Below are positions 9,804-18,081 of a stretch of DNA of 28,926 nucleotides, in pieces. Position numbers and translations under genes: made by a program. Source of the DNA: JBBRCE01 sp038205115 (GTDB lineage Bacteria > Planctomycetota > Planctomycetia > Pirellulales > JBBRCE01). The notes beneath the pieces are model-generated. The model was given only the letters and a program-made list of their open reading frames with translations, was not told where the DNA came from and did no database searches. The stretch spans positions 1 to 28,926 of the forward strand of contig JBBRCE010000064.1 of assembly GCA_038205115.1 (NCBI GenBank), read 5' to 3'. The first letter of the stretch is position 1. Each line of letters opens with the position of its first letter.

Positions 9804-11762
9804 TTATGATTTTTCGCGCACGGCCAGCACCGGAATTTTCACCGCGTGCCGCACCGCGCCGACGGTTTCGCCGAACATTTTATCGCCCACATAGCCATGC
9901 CCGTGGCTGCCGAGCACCAGAAAATCGATCTTCTGATCCGTCACCGCCCGCGTCAGTTGTTCGCTCGGTTTTCCGAACACCAGCGTCGCTTGGGCGGCGA
10001 CGCCGATTTTTCGCAGCGACTCGGCGACCTGGTCGAGATAAACCTGGTCTTCGCGCCGCTCGCGATCGGCAGTTTGATCGCCAAAGACTTGCCCGCCCAC
10101 GCCATCGACGACGTGAATGAGCACCAGTTCCGCGCTGTGCGCGCGAGCCAGCGCCACGGCATGCTTGAGCGTCACGGCGTCGCTGCGTTTGTGATCCAGC
10201 GCAACGCCAATTCGTTTGTAGAGCGGGGCGTTCAGACCGGCCGTGACTTCCAAGGCCGTGGCGGTGGCCGTGGCGCCCTCGGCGTCTTGCTGGCGCGCTT
10301 TGAACAGCCACGGCGTAACCAGGATATAGCCGAGTAGCAGGCCGCAGGCAATCGTAAATGGAATGGCGGTGAGTTGCACCCAAATTGCATACGCGCCGGC
10401 GGCGGTCATCCAATCGTTCAATTGGTCGACGATCATATACACATCCAGGCCTATGATGATCGCGGCGGCCATCCAGCCCAGAACTTTGACCCAGGCCGGC
10501 GAGGCGAACTGTCCCATCGTTCGCTTACTGCCTGTGAATTGCAGCAGCGGCACGATCGCAAACGGCAACTGCAGGCCCAGCACAACCTGGCTAGCCACCA
10601 GCAGGTCCATCATTTTGCTCTCTTCGCGTAGCAGAATAATCACCATCGCCGGCAAGATCGCCAACAAACGTGTGATCAACCGGCGCAGCCAAGGGCGAAT
10701 TCGCAAATGCACGAAGCCTTCCATTACGATCTGTCCGGCCAGCGTGCCGGTCATGGTGGAGCTTTGGCCGGCGCAAAGCAGCGCGATGGCAAACGCCTTG
10801 GGCGCGGCCGCGCCGAGCAAGCCGAGCAGCTTATAGGCGTCTTCGAGTTGGATATCGGCAATCTGCTCCGCCGGCAAATGATGAAACGTGGCCGCGGCCA
10901 TGATCAGAATGGCCGCGTTCACAAAAAACGCCGCGTTCAGCGCCAGCACGGAATCGATCAAGTTGTAGCGGCAGGCTTGCTTGACGCCGGCGGTGGTAGG
11001 CGTGATCTGCCGCGACTGCACCAGAGCTGAATGCAAATACAAATTGTGCGGCATGACCGTCGCGCCGATGATGCCAATCGCCACCGTCAACGCGGCCATG
11101 CTCGGAAACACAAATGGCGCGCTGCCGCTGAACCGCGGAAACAGGCCGCCGAACACCGGTCCCCAAGCCGGACTGGCAATGATAATCTCCAGCACGAAGC
11201 AAGCCCCAATCGTGCTGACCAGCACGATGATGAACGCTTCCATTTTGCGGATGCCGGCTTTCTGAATTGCCAAAAATAGGAACGTGTCGAAGGCGGTCAG
11301 AATCAGCCCGTAAATTAACGGCAACCCAAACAGCAGCTTCAGGCCGATCAACGTGCCGATCACTTCGGCCAGATCGCAGGCCACGATCGCCACTTCGCAC
11401 AAAATCCACAACACCGTGGTGATGGGCCGCGAATAATGATCGCGGCAAGCCTGAGCCAAGTCGCGACCGGTGACAATGCCCAACCGCGCGGAAAGTGTCT
11501 GCAGCAAAACGGCCATGCCGTTGGACATCACCAGCACCCACAGCAGCGTGTAGCCAAATTTGGCGCCGCCTTCGATGTCCGTGGCCCAATTGCCCGGATC
11601 CATATAGCCCACGCTGACCATGTACGCGGGGCCAGAAAAAGCGAACAACCGCCGCAACAGGCCGGGATATTTTACCGGCACGCTGGAATGCACATCTTCT
11701 AGCGAGCGGGCGCCCTGCGAATTTACGTCCGGTGGCAAGCTCTGCGAAGTGACTGACTCCAT
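9804..11762 (-). CDS. Nramp divalent metal transporter fused to a C-terminal universal stress (UspA) domain
   Basis: This 652-residue protein joins an Nramp/MntH-type proton-coupled Mn2+/Fe2+ importer (about 35-500) to a UspA domain (514-652). The metal site is intact: DPGN (55-58) in the first helix and the MPH motif (237-239) in the sixth; the methionine of MPH favours transition metals. The UspA part ends in GSHGHGYVGDKMFGE, following the ATP-binding pattern GxxGx9G but with Glu where Ser/Thr is usual, so nucleotide binding is uncertain. MntH alone is about 410-450 residues. The ATG at 11762 has GAGG seven bases upstream; a TTG six bases earlier is rejected. A strong promoter lies at 11881-11909. 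The fusion suggests that metal uptake is tuned by a nucleotide-sensing or stress domain, which is inference. Confidence 0.92.
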   Translation of the reverse strand: MESVTSQSLPPDVNSQGARSLEDVHSSVPVKYPGLLRRLFAFSGPAYMVSVGYMDPGNWATDIEGGAKFGYTLLWVLVMSNGMAVLLQTLSARLGIVTGRDLAQACRDHYSRPITTVLWILCEVAIVACDLAEVIGTLIGLKLLFGLPLIYGLILTAFDTFLFLAIQKAGIRKMEAFIIVLVSTIGACFVLEIIIASPAWGPVFGGLFPRFSGSAPFVFPSMAALTVAIGIIGATVMPHNLYLHSALVQSRQITPTTAGVKQACRYNLIDSVLALNAAFFVNAAILIMAAATFHHLPAEQIADIQLEDAYKLLGLLGAAAPKAFAIALLCAGQSSTMTGTLAGQIVMEGFVHLRIRPWLRRLITRLLAILPAMVIILLREESKMMDLLVASQVVLGLQLPFAIVPLLQFTGSKRTMGQFASPAWVKVLGWMAAAIIIGLDVYMIVDQLNDWMTAAGAYAIWVQLTAIPFTIACGLLLGYILVTPWLFKARQQDAEGATATATALEVTAGLNAPLYKRIGVALDHKRSDAVTLKHAVALARAHSAELVLIHVVDGVGGQVFGDQTADRERREDQVYLDQVAESLRKIGVAAQATLVFGKPSEQLTRAVTDQKIDFLVLGSHGHGYVGDKMFGETVGAVRHAVKIPVLAVREKS

Positions 11763-11786
11763 ACACAATCCTCACTCTGTTTCTGC

Positions 11787-11801
11787 CGCTTTGACAAAGC
11801 G
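11787..11801 (-). promoter_or_regulatory. Inverted repeat in the Nramp leader (possible operator or hairpin)
   Basis: CGCTTT (11787-11792) and AAAGCG (11796-11801) are perfect inverted copies separated by GAC, in the 5' leader about 25 bp upstream of the Nramp start codon. It could be a metalloregulator site or an RNA hairpin; the sequence does not decide. Confidence 0.3.
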
Positions 11802-11880
11802 CAAAGCAAGAAACCGTATTACGTTAAGTCACGGGCAATTCGTCGGCGAATGAGCCATGCAATCACATTCAGCGGCCGTC

Positions 11881-11909
11881 ATTATGCCAAAAAACCAGAA
11901 GTATTTCAA
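11881..11909 (-). promoter_or_regulatory. Sigma70-like promoter of the Nramp-UspA gene
   Basis: On the minus strand TTGAAA (plus 11904-11909) and CATAAT (plus 11881-11886) are separated by exactly 17 bp, each 5 of 6 to consensus. TG one base before the -10 box makes it an extended -10. The start would lie near 11874, giving a leader of about 110 nt. Confidence 0.6.
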
Positions 11910-12093
11910 CGTACAAAAATATCTTTTTGGTCAATCAAAATCGGGTTGGTAATTCGTCATAACCTATTGTTGAGTAAGTCGCTAACGGCAACAGTGGCAG
12001 CAAGGCGGTCGGCAGTACGCGGCACTTACCGAATTCGGCGAGCAAGGTTGCCTTGAGCTACGTAGAACACAGGCAGGATTGCATCGAAAAAAT

Positions 12094-12122
12094 TTGACGA
12101 ACGGGCGTTTCACCGATACATT
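12094..12122 (+). promoter_or_regulatory. Sigma70-like promoter candidate for the GNAT gene
   Basis: TTGACG (12094-12099) is followed after 17 bp by TACATT (12117-12122). Matches are 5 of 6 and 4 of 6. The predicted start near 12129 would leave a leader of about 58 nt before the ATG at 12187. Confidence 0.45.
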
Positions 12123-12186
12123 TGATTTCTGCGAGCTCGCACGCGGTTGAGGCGGGCGATAGCACTTTGTCGAGCGGTTGAGATCC

Positions 12187-12747
12187 ATGAGCTTGAACTA
12201 TTTCAAACGCTTCCGCATGGAGATCGACCTCACTGGCCGCGACTTTTCTCGCTTCGCCTTGCCGTCCGGATATCGCTTGGTGGCTTGGGATCCTGGGCTG
12301 GTGGATTTGCACGGCGAGATCAAGTACCTCAGCTTTCGCGGCGAGTTGGACTCCAACGTGTTTCCCTGCCTGGGAGAACTCACCGGCTGCTTGCGTCTGA
12401 TGAACGAGATCAGCCAGAAGCCGGGCTTTATGCCTGGCGCTACATGGTTGATTGCCCATGTGCCAGCCGGTCAGCAGCAATACGATTATTGCGGTACGAT
12501 CCAGGGTGTGTGCGACCGTACCGGCATGGGTGCCATTCAAAACCTGGGTGTGCTGCTGGAGCATCGCTGTCATGGTTTGGGCGCGATTTTGATGCAGAAA
12601 GCGCTGGAAGGCTTTCAGCGAGCTGGCATTCGCCAAGCGTTTCTGGAAGTCACCGCTCAAAACGAAGGCGCCATCCGCCTGTATCGCCGCCTGGGCTTCC
12701 GAAAAGCCCGCACGGTTTACAAGGTGGTCGAGGTTGCATACTCGTAA
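12187..12747 (+). CDS. GNAT-family N-acetyltransferase
   Basis: This 186-residue protein is a GCN5-related acetyltransferase that would move an acetyl group from acetyl-CoA to an unidentified amine. The acetyl-CoA pyrophosphate-binding motif A is clear: NLGVLLEHRCHGLGAILM (119-136), with the R127-x-x-G130-x-G132 pattern. Motif B follows as FLEVTAQNEGAIRLYRRLGFRKART (152-176 region), with the usual Asn and the LYRRLGF helix. The N-terminal half (1-90) is less conserved and should form the substrate side. The ATG at 12187 gives a compact protein; a TTG at 12178 adds three residues. A weak GAG lies just upstream. It stands alone, with a promoter candidate in front and the M16 genes 187 bp downstream. 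The substrate cannot be inferred. Confidence 0.85.
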   Translation: MSLNYFKRFRMEIDLTGRDFSRFALPSGYRLVAWDPGLVDLHGEIKYLSFRGELDSNVFPCLGELTGCLRLMNEISQKPGFMPGATWLIAHVPAGQQQYDYCGTIQGVCDRTGMGAIQNLGVLLEHRCHGLGAILMQKALEGFQRAGIRQAFLEVTAQNEGAIRLYRRLGFRKARTVYKVVEVAYS

Positions 12748-12934
12748 GGCAAACGCTACGTTGGCGACGAGGGAATTGGCTGCCTGGGCGAACTGCGCAG
12801 TGACGTCGATCGCGGCGCAGCGGCGGCCGCAATCGCAACCTGCCGCCCGCGGTTTTTCCTGCTCATCGGACGTGTCTTCCGCGTGGGGAAGGGAGAACAC
12901 GATTGTCGATCATTAAGCACTAGACGGAGCTTTC

Positions 12935-14161
12935 GTGAGTTCGATTCATTCACACGTTTTTTCCAACGGATTGGCGCTGCTGGCCGAGCCGATTCCATCG
13001 CTTGAGTCCGCCGCCTTCACGCTGTTTACGCCTGCTGGTTGCGCTTACGATCCGGCAGAACGAGGCGGCTTATCGGCCATGGTCTGCGAGATGGCGCTTC
13101 GCGGTTGCGGTGCCCGCAGCAGTCGCCAATTTATCGAAGACCTTGAGAACCTGGGCGTCGAGCATGGCGAATCGGTCTCCGACGCACACACCAGTTACAG
13201 CGGCGCCACACTGGCCAAGAATCTTCCGCAGGTGCTGAGCATTTACGCCGATCTGTTGCGCCGCCCGCACATGCCGGCCGATCAGCTCGAAGCCGGCCGT
13301 CTAGCAGCCATTCAAGAACTGCGCGCCATTGAGGACGAGCCAGGCCACAAGGTGATGCTCGAATTGAAGCGTCGGCATTATCCCGCGCCGTACGGCCGCC
13401 CCAGCGAAGGCGACATGGCATCGCTGGAGGCAATCACCATCGACGAAATTCAGGCGCAGTACGCCAAGACCTATCGGCCCAACGGCACCATCCTGGGCGT
13501 CGCCGGCCGTATCGATTGGCCGCAACTCCGCGATCAAGTCGAATCGCTGCTGGGCGAGTGGCCGCGTGTGGACATGCCTGAGTTGCAAGTGGCTCGGCGT
13601 GGCGTCCGCCGCGAGCATTTGGATTATGAATCGATTCAAACGCAAATCGGCATCGCCTACGACAGCATCCCGTATAATCACCCCGACTATTTCCAAGCAT
13701 CCGGTGCGGTGGGCGTGCTCAGTGGCGGGTTCAGTTCGCGGTTGTTCAGCGAAGTGCGCGAGAAGCGCGGCCTGTGCTACACGGTCTACGCCAGTTATCA
13801 CACGCTGCGCGATCGCGGCAGCGTGATGTGTTACTCGGGCACAAGTTCCGAAAACGCCCAGCAAACGCTGGATGTGATTTTGCAAGAACTCAATCGCTTG
13901 CCGCAAGGCATTTTGCCCGACGAACTCAAGCGGCTGAAAACGCGCGTCAAAAGCGGGCTGGTCACACAGCAAGAGTCGAGCTACGGTCGCAGTTCGGCCG
14001 TGGCCCGCGATTGGTATCATTTGGGCCGCGTGCGCACGCTGGAAGAAGTTGGCAAGATCGTCGATGCGCTGACGGTCGATAGCATCAATGCGTATCTCGC
14101 CAAACATCCGCCGGGCGATTTTTCGATCGTCACGCTTGGCCCTAAGCCGCTCAACATGTGA
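12935..14161 (+). CDS. M16 (insulinase-like) peptidase homologue, catalytic motif lost
   Basis: This 408-residue protein has the M16B two-domain fold sequence but not the active site. Where catalytic members have HxxEH it reads GLSAMVCEMALRG (45-57), so the three residues are A48, C51 and E52. The downstream M16 signatures remain, including AKTYRPNGTILGVAGRID in the first half and GGFSSRLFSEVREKRGLCYTVYASY in the second. Such subunits normally partner a catalytic M16 protein, as in the mitochondrial processing peptidase and bacterial two-gene M16B pairs; the next gene is exactly that. The start is GTG at 12935, with GGAG five bases upstream. No signal peptide is visible, so a cytosolic location is likely. 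The gap to the next gene is 75 bp, consistent with one operon. Confidence 0.9.
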   Translation: MSSIHSHVFSNGLALLAEPIPSLESAAFTLFTPAGCAYDPAERGGLSAMVCEMALRGCGARSSRQFIEDLENLGVEHGESVSDAHTSYSGATLAKNLPQVLSIYADLLRRPHMPADQLEAGRLAAIQELRAIEDEPGHKVMLELKRRHYPAPYGRPSEGDMASLEAITIDEIQAQYAKTYRPNGTILGVAGRIDWPQLRDQVESLLGEWPRVDMPELQVARRGVRREHLDYESIQTQIGIAYDSIPYNHPDYFQASGAVGVLSGGFSSRLFSEVREKRGLCYTVYASYHTLRDRGSVMCYSGTSSENAQQTLDVILQELNRLPQGILPDELKRLKTRVKSGLVTQQESSYGRSSAVARDWYHLGRVRTLEEVGKIVDALTVDSINAYLAKHPPGDFSIVTLGPKPLNM

Positions 14162-14236
14162 ATGTCGTGCTGTACCGAACACACGGAGCTGTTTGGTCGG
14201 CACTTGGCTGGTTAAGAATTTCAGGAAATCAACATT

Positions 14237-15475
14237 ATGGAATTTCTGTCCACCACCTTGGACAACGGTTTGCAAATCATTGCCGAAACCAACAGCGACG
14301 TGCATTCGCTGGCCGTAGGCTTTTTTGTGAAGACCGGCGCCCGCGACGAATCGCCCGAGTTGGCCGGCGTGAGCCACTTTCTCGAACATATGGTGTTCAA
14401 AGGCACGCCCAGCCGCAGTGCCGAGCAAGTCAACCGCGCGTTCGACGACCTGGGCTCGCAGGCCAATGCCTTCACCGGCGAGGAGAGCACGGTCTACTAC
14501 GCCACCGTGCTACCTGAGTTTCAAGACGATGTGGTCCATTTGCTGGGCGATATTTTGCGGCCGTCACTGCGCGAGACGGACTTCGAAACCGAAAAGAAAG
14601 TCATCATCGAAGAAATTCAGATGTACTTGGATCAGCCGCCGTTTGGCGCGGATGATCGCTGCCGCACGCTGTTCTACGGCGACCATCCGCTCAGCCATAG
14701 CGTATTGGGCACCGAAGCCAGCGTGGGCCAAATGTCGGCCGAAGGCATGCGCGGCTATTTCCAACAGCGCTACAGTCCGGCCAACATCGTGCTAGCCGCG
14801 GCTGGTCGACTGGACTTCGATGCGTTGGTCAAATCGGCCCAGCGCTATTGCGGCGATTGGATGCGATTCGATGCGCCGCGCACAATCAACCCGCCCGTCA
14901 CACGCACCGGTTTTGACGTCATTCAAAAAACGACGTCCACGCAAGCCTACTCGCTGCAGATGGCCAACGGACCAATGGCCACCGATCCGCAGCGGTTTGC
15001 AGCCAAAGTGCTTGCCACCATCATCGGCGACGACTCGGGCAGCCGGCTGTACTGGAAGTTGGTCGATCCGGGGCTGGCCGATAACGCCACGCTCGGCCAT
15101 CACGACCATCACGGCGCCGGGCTGTTTTTCAGCTACTTGAGTTGCGAGCCGGAGATGATCGAAGAAAATCTACGCAGCATGCACGAGGTGTACCGCGAAG
15201 CCGGCGAACATGGCATCACGGCCGCCGAACTTTCGCAAGCCAAAAACAAGATTTCCTCGCGACTGGTGCTGGGCAGCGAACGTCCGCGCGGCCGACTGTT
15301 CAACATCGGCAGCAATTGGACCTACCGCGGCGAATATCGCAGCGTCAAGAAAGATCTCGACGCCGTCGAAGCCGTCACCGTGGAGCAAGCGGCGGCGGTG
15401 CTGGCCAAGTATCCGCTGACACGCAGCGCCACGGTGGTGGTTGGCCCGTTGGCAGAAGTTCACGCGCCGGCATAG
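14237..15475 (+). CDS. M16 family zinc metallopeptidase, catalytic subunit
   Basis: This 412-residue protein is the active partner of the M16 pair. The inverted zinc motif is intact, SHFLEHMVFKG with H47, E50 and H51, and the third zinc ligand is expected in VIIEEIQMY (122-130). Other family features are GSQANAFTGEESTVYYATVLPE in part (73-94), QRYSPANIVLAAAGRLD and GDDSGSRLYWKLVDPGLA in the second domain. Length is normal for single M16B subunits. The ATG at 14237 has AGGAA about nine bases upstream. With the degenerate subunit encoded immediately before it, a heterodimer that degrades or processes peptides is the natural reading. The substrate is unknown. A strong hairpin (15481-15511) follows the stop. 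Confidence 0.95.
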   Translation: MEFLSTTLDNGLQIIAETNSDVHSLAVGFFVKTGARDESPELAGVSHFLEHMVFKGTPSRSAEQVNRAFDDLGSQANAFTGEESTVYYATVLPEFQDDVVHLLGDILRPSLRETDFETEKKVIIEEIQMYLDQPPFGADDRCRTLFYGDHPLSHSVLGTEASVGQMSAEGMRGYFQQRYSPANIVLAAAGRLDFDALVKSAQRYCGDWMRFDAPRTINPPVTRTGFDVIQKTTSTQAYSLQMANGPMATDPQRFAAKVLATIIGDDSGSRLYWKLVDPGLADNATLGHHDHHGAGLFFSYLSCEPEMIEENLRSMHEVYREAGEHGITAAELSQAKNKISSRLVLGSERPRGRLFNIGSNWTYRGEYRSVKKDLDAVEAVTVEQAAAVLAKYPLTRSATVVVGPLAEVHAPA

Positions 15476-15480
15476 CCCAT

Positions 15481-15511
15481 CGGCTCCCTCTTCGTCGGGA
15501 AGAGGGAGCCG
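15481..15511. terminator. Perfect 13-bp hairpin between convergent genes (bidirectional terminator candidate)
   Basis: GGCTCCCTCTTC (15482-15493) is perfectly complementary to GAAGAGGGAGCC (15499-15510) around a 5-base loop GTCGG, with an additional C-G closing pair. It fills most of the 41-bp gap between the M16 gene (+) and the permease/CPBP gene (-). Neither side has a T-tract. Confidence 0.65.
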
Positions 15512-15516
15512 CAATC

Positions 15517-18081
15517 CTACGCCGACAATGGCACGTTCCACAGCGCAACGACCGTGGCGTTGTAAATGATATGCACCACGATCGCCGGCCAGAGGCGACC
15601 GGTCCGCTCCACAATCCAAGCGTTCGCCAGTCCCAACGTCAGCACGCCGGGCAGGCTCAGTAGCGGATGAATGGCGGCGAAGAAAATCGCGCTGAGCACG
15701 ATACTGCTCCAGGCCGAGTAACTGCGGCGCAGACTTTGGAACAACAGTCCGCGGAAGATCCATTCTTCGAACAAGGGCGCCAGCAGTACTACCACGGCCG
15801 TTATTGCCAGCCACGAACCAAGCGCATTCGGTGCGGATGGCGTGCCGGCAAACACCAGCGAACCGCCGCGTTCCGGCAAAAAATGCCGCAGCGCGCCAAC
15901 TAAGATCAAAGCAACCGAGCAAGTTGCGCCGATGGCAATGGCCAGCGGCCGAGCCACTGGTGCCGTTGGTGCGGTTTGGAACAAGCGGAACTGATGGCTC
16001 CGCATCCAGCGCCAGGAGATCAATCCGACAATCAAAGCCGCGCCGACATACGCGCCGCTGAATTGCAGACTTTCGTCCACGTCGAGCTTTTTCAAAACGC
16101 CGGTGAATAGGCCTTGCAGAGTGCTAAAGCCAAAGTAGGCGCCAATTCCGTGAATGGCAGACAATCGCTTGGGCGGAACTTCTACCGGTTCGCTCAGCCA
16201 GGCCAGTTCGAACTGCTGTTGTTGCCACACGGCCGCCCGCAGCACCAGCAGCATCACAAACATCACCACTTGCTGCCAAAGGTCGGCCGTCGCGATGGCC
16301 GTCGAGACCCCACTGGTGGTCAGCAGCGGCAACAGCATGGCCGAGCGACGGAACGTCACCGTTCGCTCGCTCATCAGTGTCGCGCTCAGCGCTAACATGC
16401 CGAACAGCACTTCGGACAACATCCAGATGGCAATCAGAATGAACGGCAATCGCATCAGCACGTCGCCCGCCTCGCTGGGCCGTCGAATCATCACGGCGAT
16501 CAGCAGTGCGGACGCCATAATCACCGACACCACGCCCCAGACCCGCGATTTGCTGCGGATGCTTTCGGCCAGCGAGCGCGGTTGGCATTGCAGCAACCAC
16601 AATGTTTTCATTTCGCTGGCCAGCGAACGTTGGCCGGCGGCAAAGATCACGTACACCGACGCCACGAATACCGAAACGCACACCGCGCTCACATCTTGCG
16701 TGGCCAGGTTGATTGACCAGGAGGGGAGCAGCATGTAAAGCATGACCATCAGCCCCAGCATGGCACCCACGGTGTTGCCCAGATATTCGGGCTGCCGTGT
16801 GAGTTGCAATAGTTCTTTGCGCACCACGCCACTGAACCGCGTGGCGCGATCGAGCAGCGAGCTTTTCACGGGGCGATCGCTGCGTCCGCTTTCGCTGGCG
16901 GTCAGCAAACCATATCGCGTTAGATTGACGGCCAGCGCAATCGCGGCCATCGAGAGTCCAACTGCCATTACCGGGGCGATCAACCACCAGCCGCTGCCCA
17001 TTCCCCGGTCGATCAGCGAACTGCCAAAGCCTAGCGAAAAGGGATTCAGAAATGCGTAATCTGGCATCCGCCCCGCGACGTTGGTGAAGCTTTGCAGCAG
17101 CGTGAGCGAATTGGCGGCCGCCAGCACAAAAATGCCGGCCATGTTGCCCACGGTAAACGACGTGGCGACCACGAGCGCTCGCGTCTTGCGATTGATTTTT
17201 TGCAACAGCACGATTTCCGTGCTCAATCGCAGCGCTGCGGACGTTACTGCGACAGTCACGCCGAACGCCAGCGACACGGCCAACGCCAACCAGAACGGGC
17301 TGCCGACCAGGTAAAGGAAGATACCGTTTAGCGCCGCCACGAACACGAGCATCGGCGTGTCGAGCGTGTATTCGATCAGCTTCGAGAGAAACAATGTCGA
17401 ACGGGATACCGGAAATTGAAACAGCCAGCCTAGGCTTGAGTCGTTATTGCCGAGATTGCCATTCATCAAACCCAGCGCCATGCCGGTGGCCGCCACGCCC
17501 AACAACAACATGAACAACCCGATGGATTTGAGGGCTTGCGTGCGCGACTCGGGCGAGAGAACGGCCAGCTCGCCTCGCCAAGGCTGCTGTGGTTCAACCG
17601 CCTGAAAGCCGGCCAGGCCGGCGTCTGCGAAGCGCTGCTTGGCCAACGTCAGCGACTGGCTGCCGATCAGGCCGGTTTCCGTGCCCAGCAGTTGTTTGAA
17701 GACGTCGTCGGCCGCCGCTTGCCGCTGTTCGGTGTTTTCGATTTGCGCAGCGGCCGTCAGGCTTTTGAATTGCTCCGGCCACAGCGGCAGCTTCGTTGCG
17801 GCCCGCATTTCTTGCAGCCGATACAGATCGACCACGCTCATGATGAACGCCGAGCAAATCAAGATGCCGCCAAAAACCATCATCGTCGGCAGAACTTTGG
17901 CAATCATTCGGCCCAGCCGCGACGTTTGCAAACCGCGATTGAGCGTGGCGGTGCGCGGTCCTTCGACCGCTGCATCTTGATTCTGTTTGCCGAATTTCAT
18001 GTTCTGCGAGCGATTCGAAAACCGCCGCAACGCCGTGCGCGCGAACAACCACAACACGGCCAGGCTGCTTGGGCGTTTCAT
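15517..18081 (-). CDS. NatB-like ABC transporter permease fused to a CPBP intramembrane metalloprotease
   Basis: This 854-residue membrane protein has two parts. Residues about 60-600 resemble ABC-2/NatB-type sodium exporter permeases, with a first membrane segment near 65-85, a soluble loop, and many helices. Residues about 695-854 are a CPBP (Abi, Rce1-like) protease with all motifs: FEEWIFRG (E772, E773, R777), FFAAIH (H805) and HIIYNA (H837, N841). The start ATG overlaps the stop of the ATPase gene by four bases (ATGA), so the two are translationally coupled and should form one transporter. NatB proteins alone are about 380-420 residues. The substrate is unknown; Na+ is only an analogy. 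CPBP domains can act as prenyl-protein-type endopeptidases or peptide maturases, so processing of a transported peptide is possible. Confidence 0.88.
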   Translation of the reverse strand: MKRPSSLAVLWLFARTALRRFSNRSQNMKFGKQNQDAAVEGPRTATLNRGLQTSRLGRMIAKVLPTMMVFGGILICSAFIMSVVDLYRLQEMRAATKLPLWPEQFKSLTAAAQIENTEQRQAAADDVFKQLLGTETGLIGSQSLTLAKQRFADAGLAGFQAVEPQQPWRGELAVLSPESRTQALKSIGLFMLLLGVAATGMALGLMNGNLGNNDSSLGWLFQFPVSRSTLFLSKLIEYTLDTPMLVFVAALNGIFLYLVGSPFWLALAVSLAFGVTVAVTSAALRLSTEIVLLQKINRKTRALVVATSFTVGNMAGIFVLAAANSLTLLQSFTNVAGRMPDYAFLNPFSLGFGSSLIDRGMGSGWWLIAPVMAVGLSMAAIALAVNLTRYGLLTASESGRSDRPVKSSLLDRATRFSGVVRKELLQLTRQPEYLGNTVGAMLGLMVMLYMLLPSWSINLATQDVSAVCVSVFVASVYVIFAAGQRSLASEMKTLWLLQCQPRSLAESIRSKSRVWGVVSVIMASALLIAVMIRRPSEAGDVLMRLPFILIAIWMLSEVLFGMLALSATLMSERTVTFRRSAMLLPLLTTSGVSTAIATADLWQQVVMFVMLLVLRAAVWQQQQFELAWLSEPVEVPPKRLSAIHGIGAYFGFSTLQGLFTGVLKKLDVDESLQFSGAYVGAALIVGLISWRWMRSHQFRLFQTAPTAPVARPLAIAIGATCSVALILVGALRHFLPERGGSLVFAGTPSAPNALGSWLAITAVVVLLAPLFEEWIFRGLLFQSLRRSYSAWSSIVLSAIFFAAIHPLLSLPGVLTLGLANAWIVERTGRLWPAIVVHIIYNATVVALWNVPLSA

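Larger units (their letters stand above)
11763..12186. other. Divergent intergenic region between the Nramp-UspA and GNAT genes
   Basis: This 424-bp region has no credible coding frame. It is locally AT-rich (about 11880-11970). It contains a minus-strand promoter for the Nramp gene (11881-11909), an inverted repeat in that gene's leader (11787-11801), and a plus-strand promoter for the GNAT gene (12094-12122). No riboswitch fold was recognised. Confidence 0.6.

Noticed and set aside
8812..9894. 360-codon plus-strand open frame opposite the antiporter
   Set aside because: Arg/Gln/His-rich shadow frame spanning the antiporter gene, the gap and part of the Nramp gene; no domain.
11763..11874. 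Manganese riboswitch in the Nramp leader
   Set aside because: The leader is long enough, but the conserved yybP-ykoY core and its paired helices were not recognisable; only a simple inverted repeat is present.
12058..12900. 280-codon minus-strand open frame opposite the GNAT gene
   Set aside because: It overlaps the clear acetyltransferase motifs on the other strand and shows no family features.
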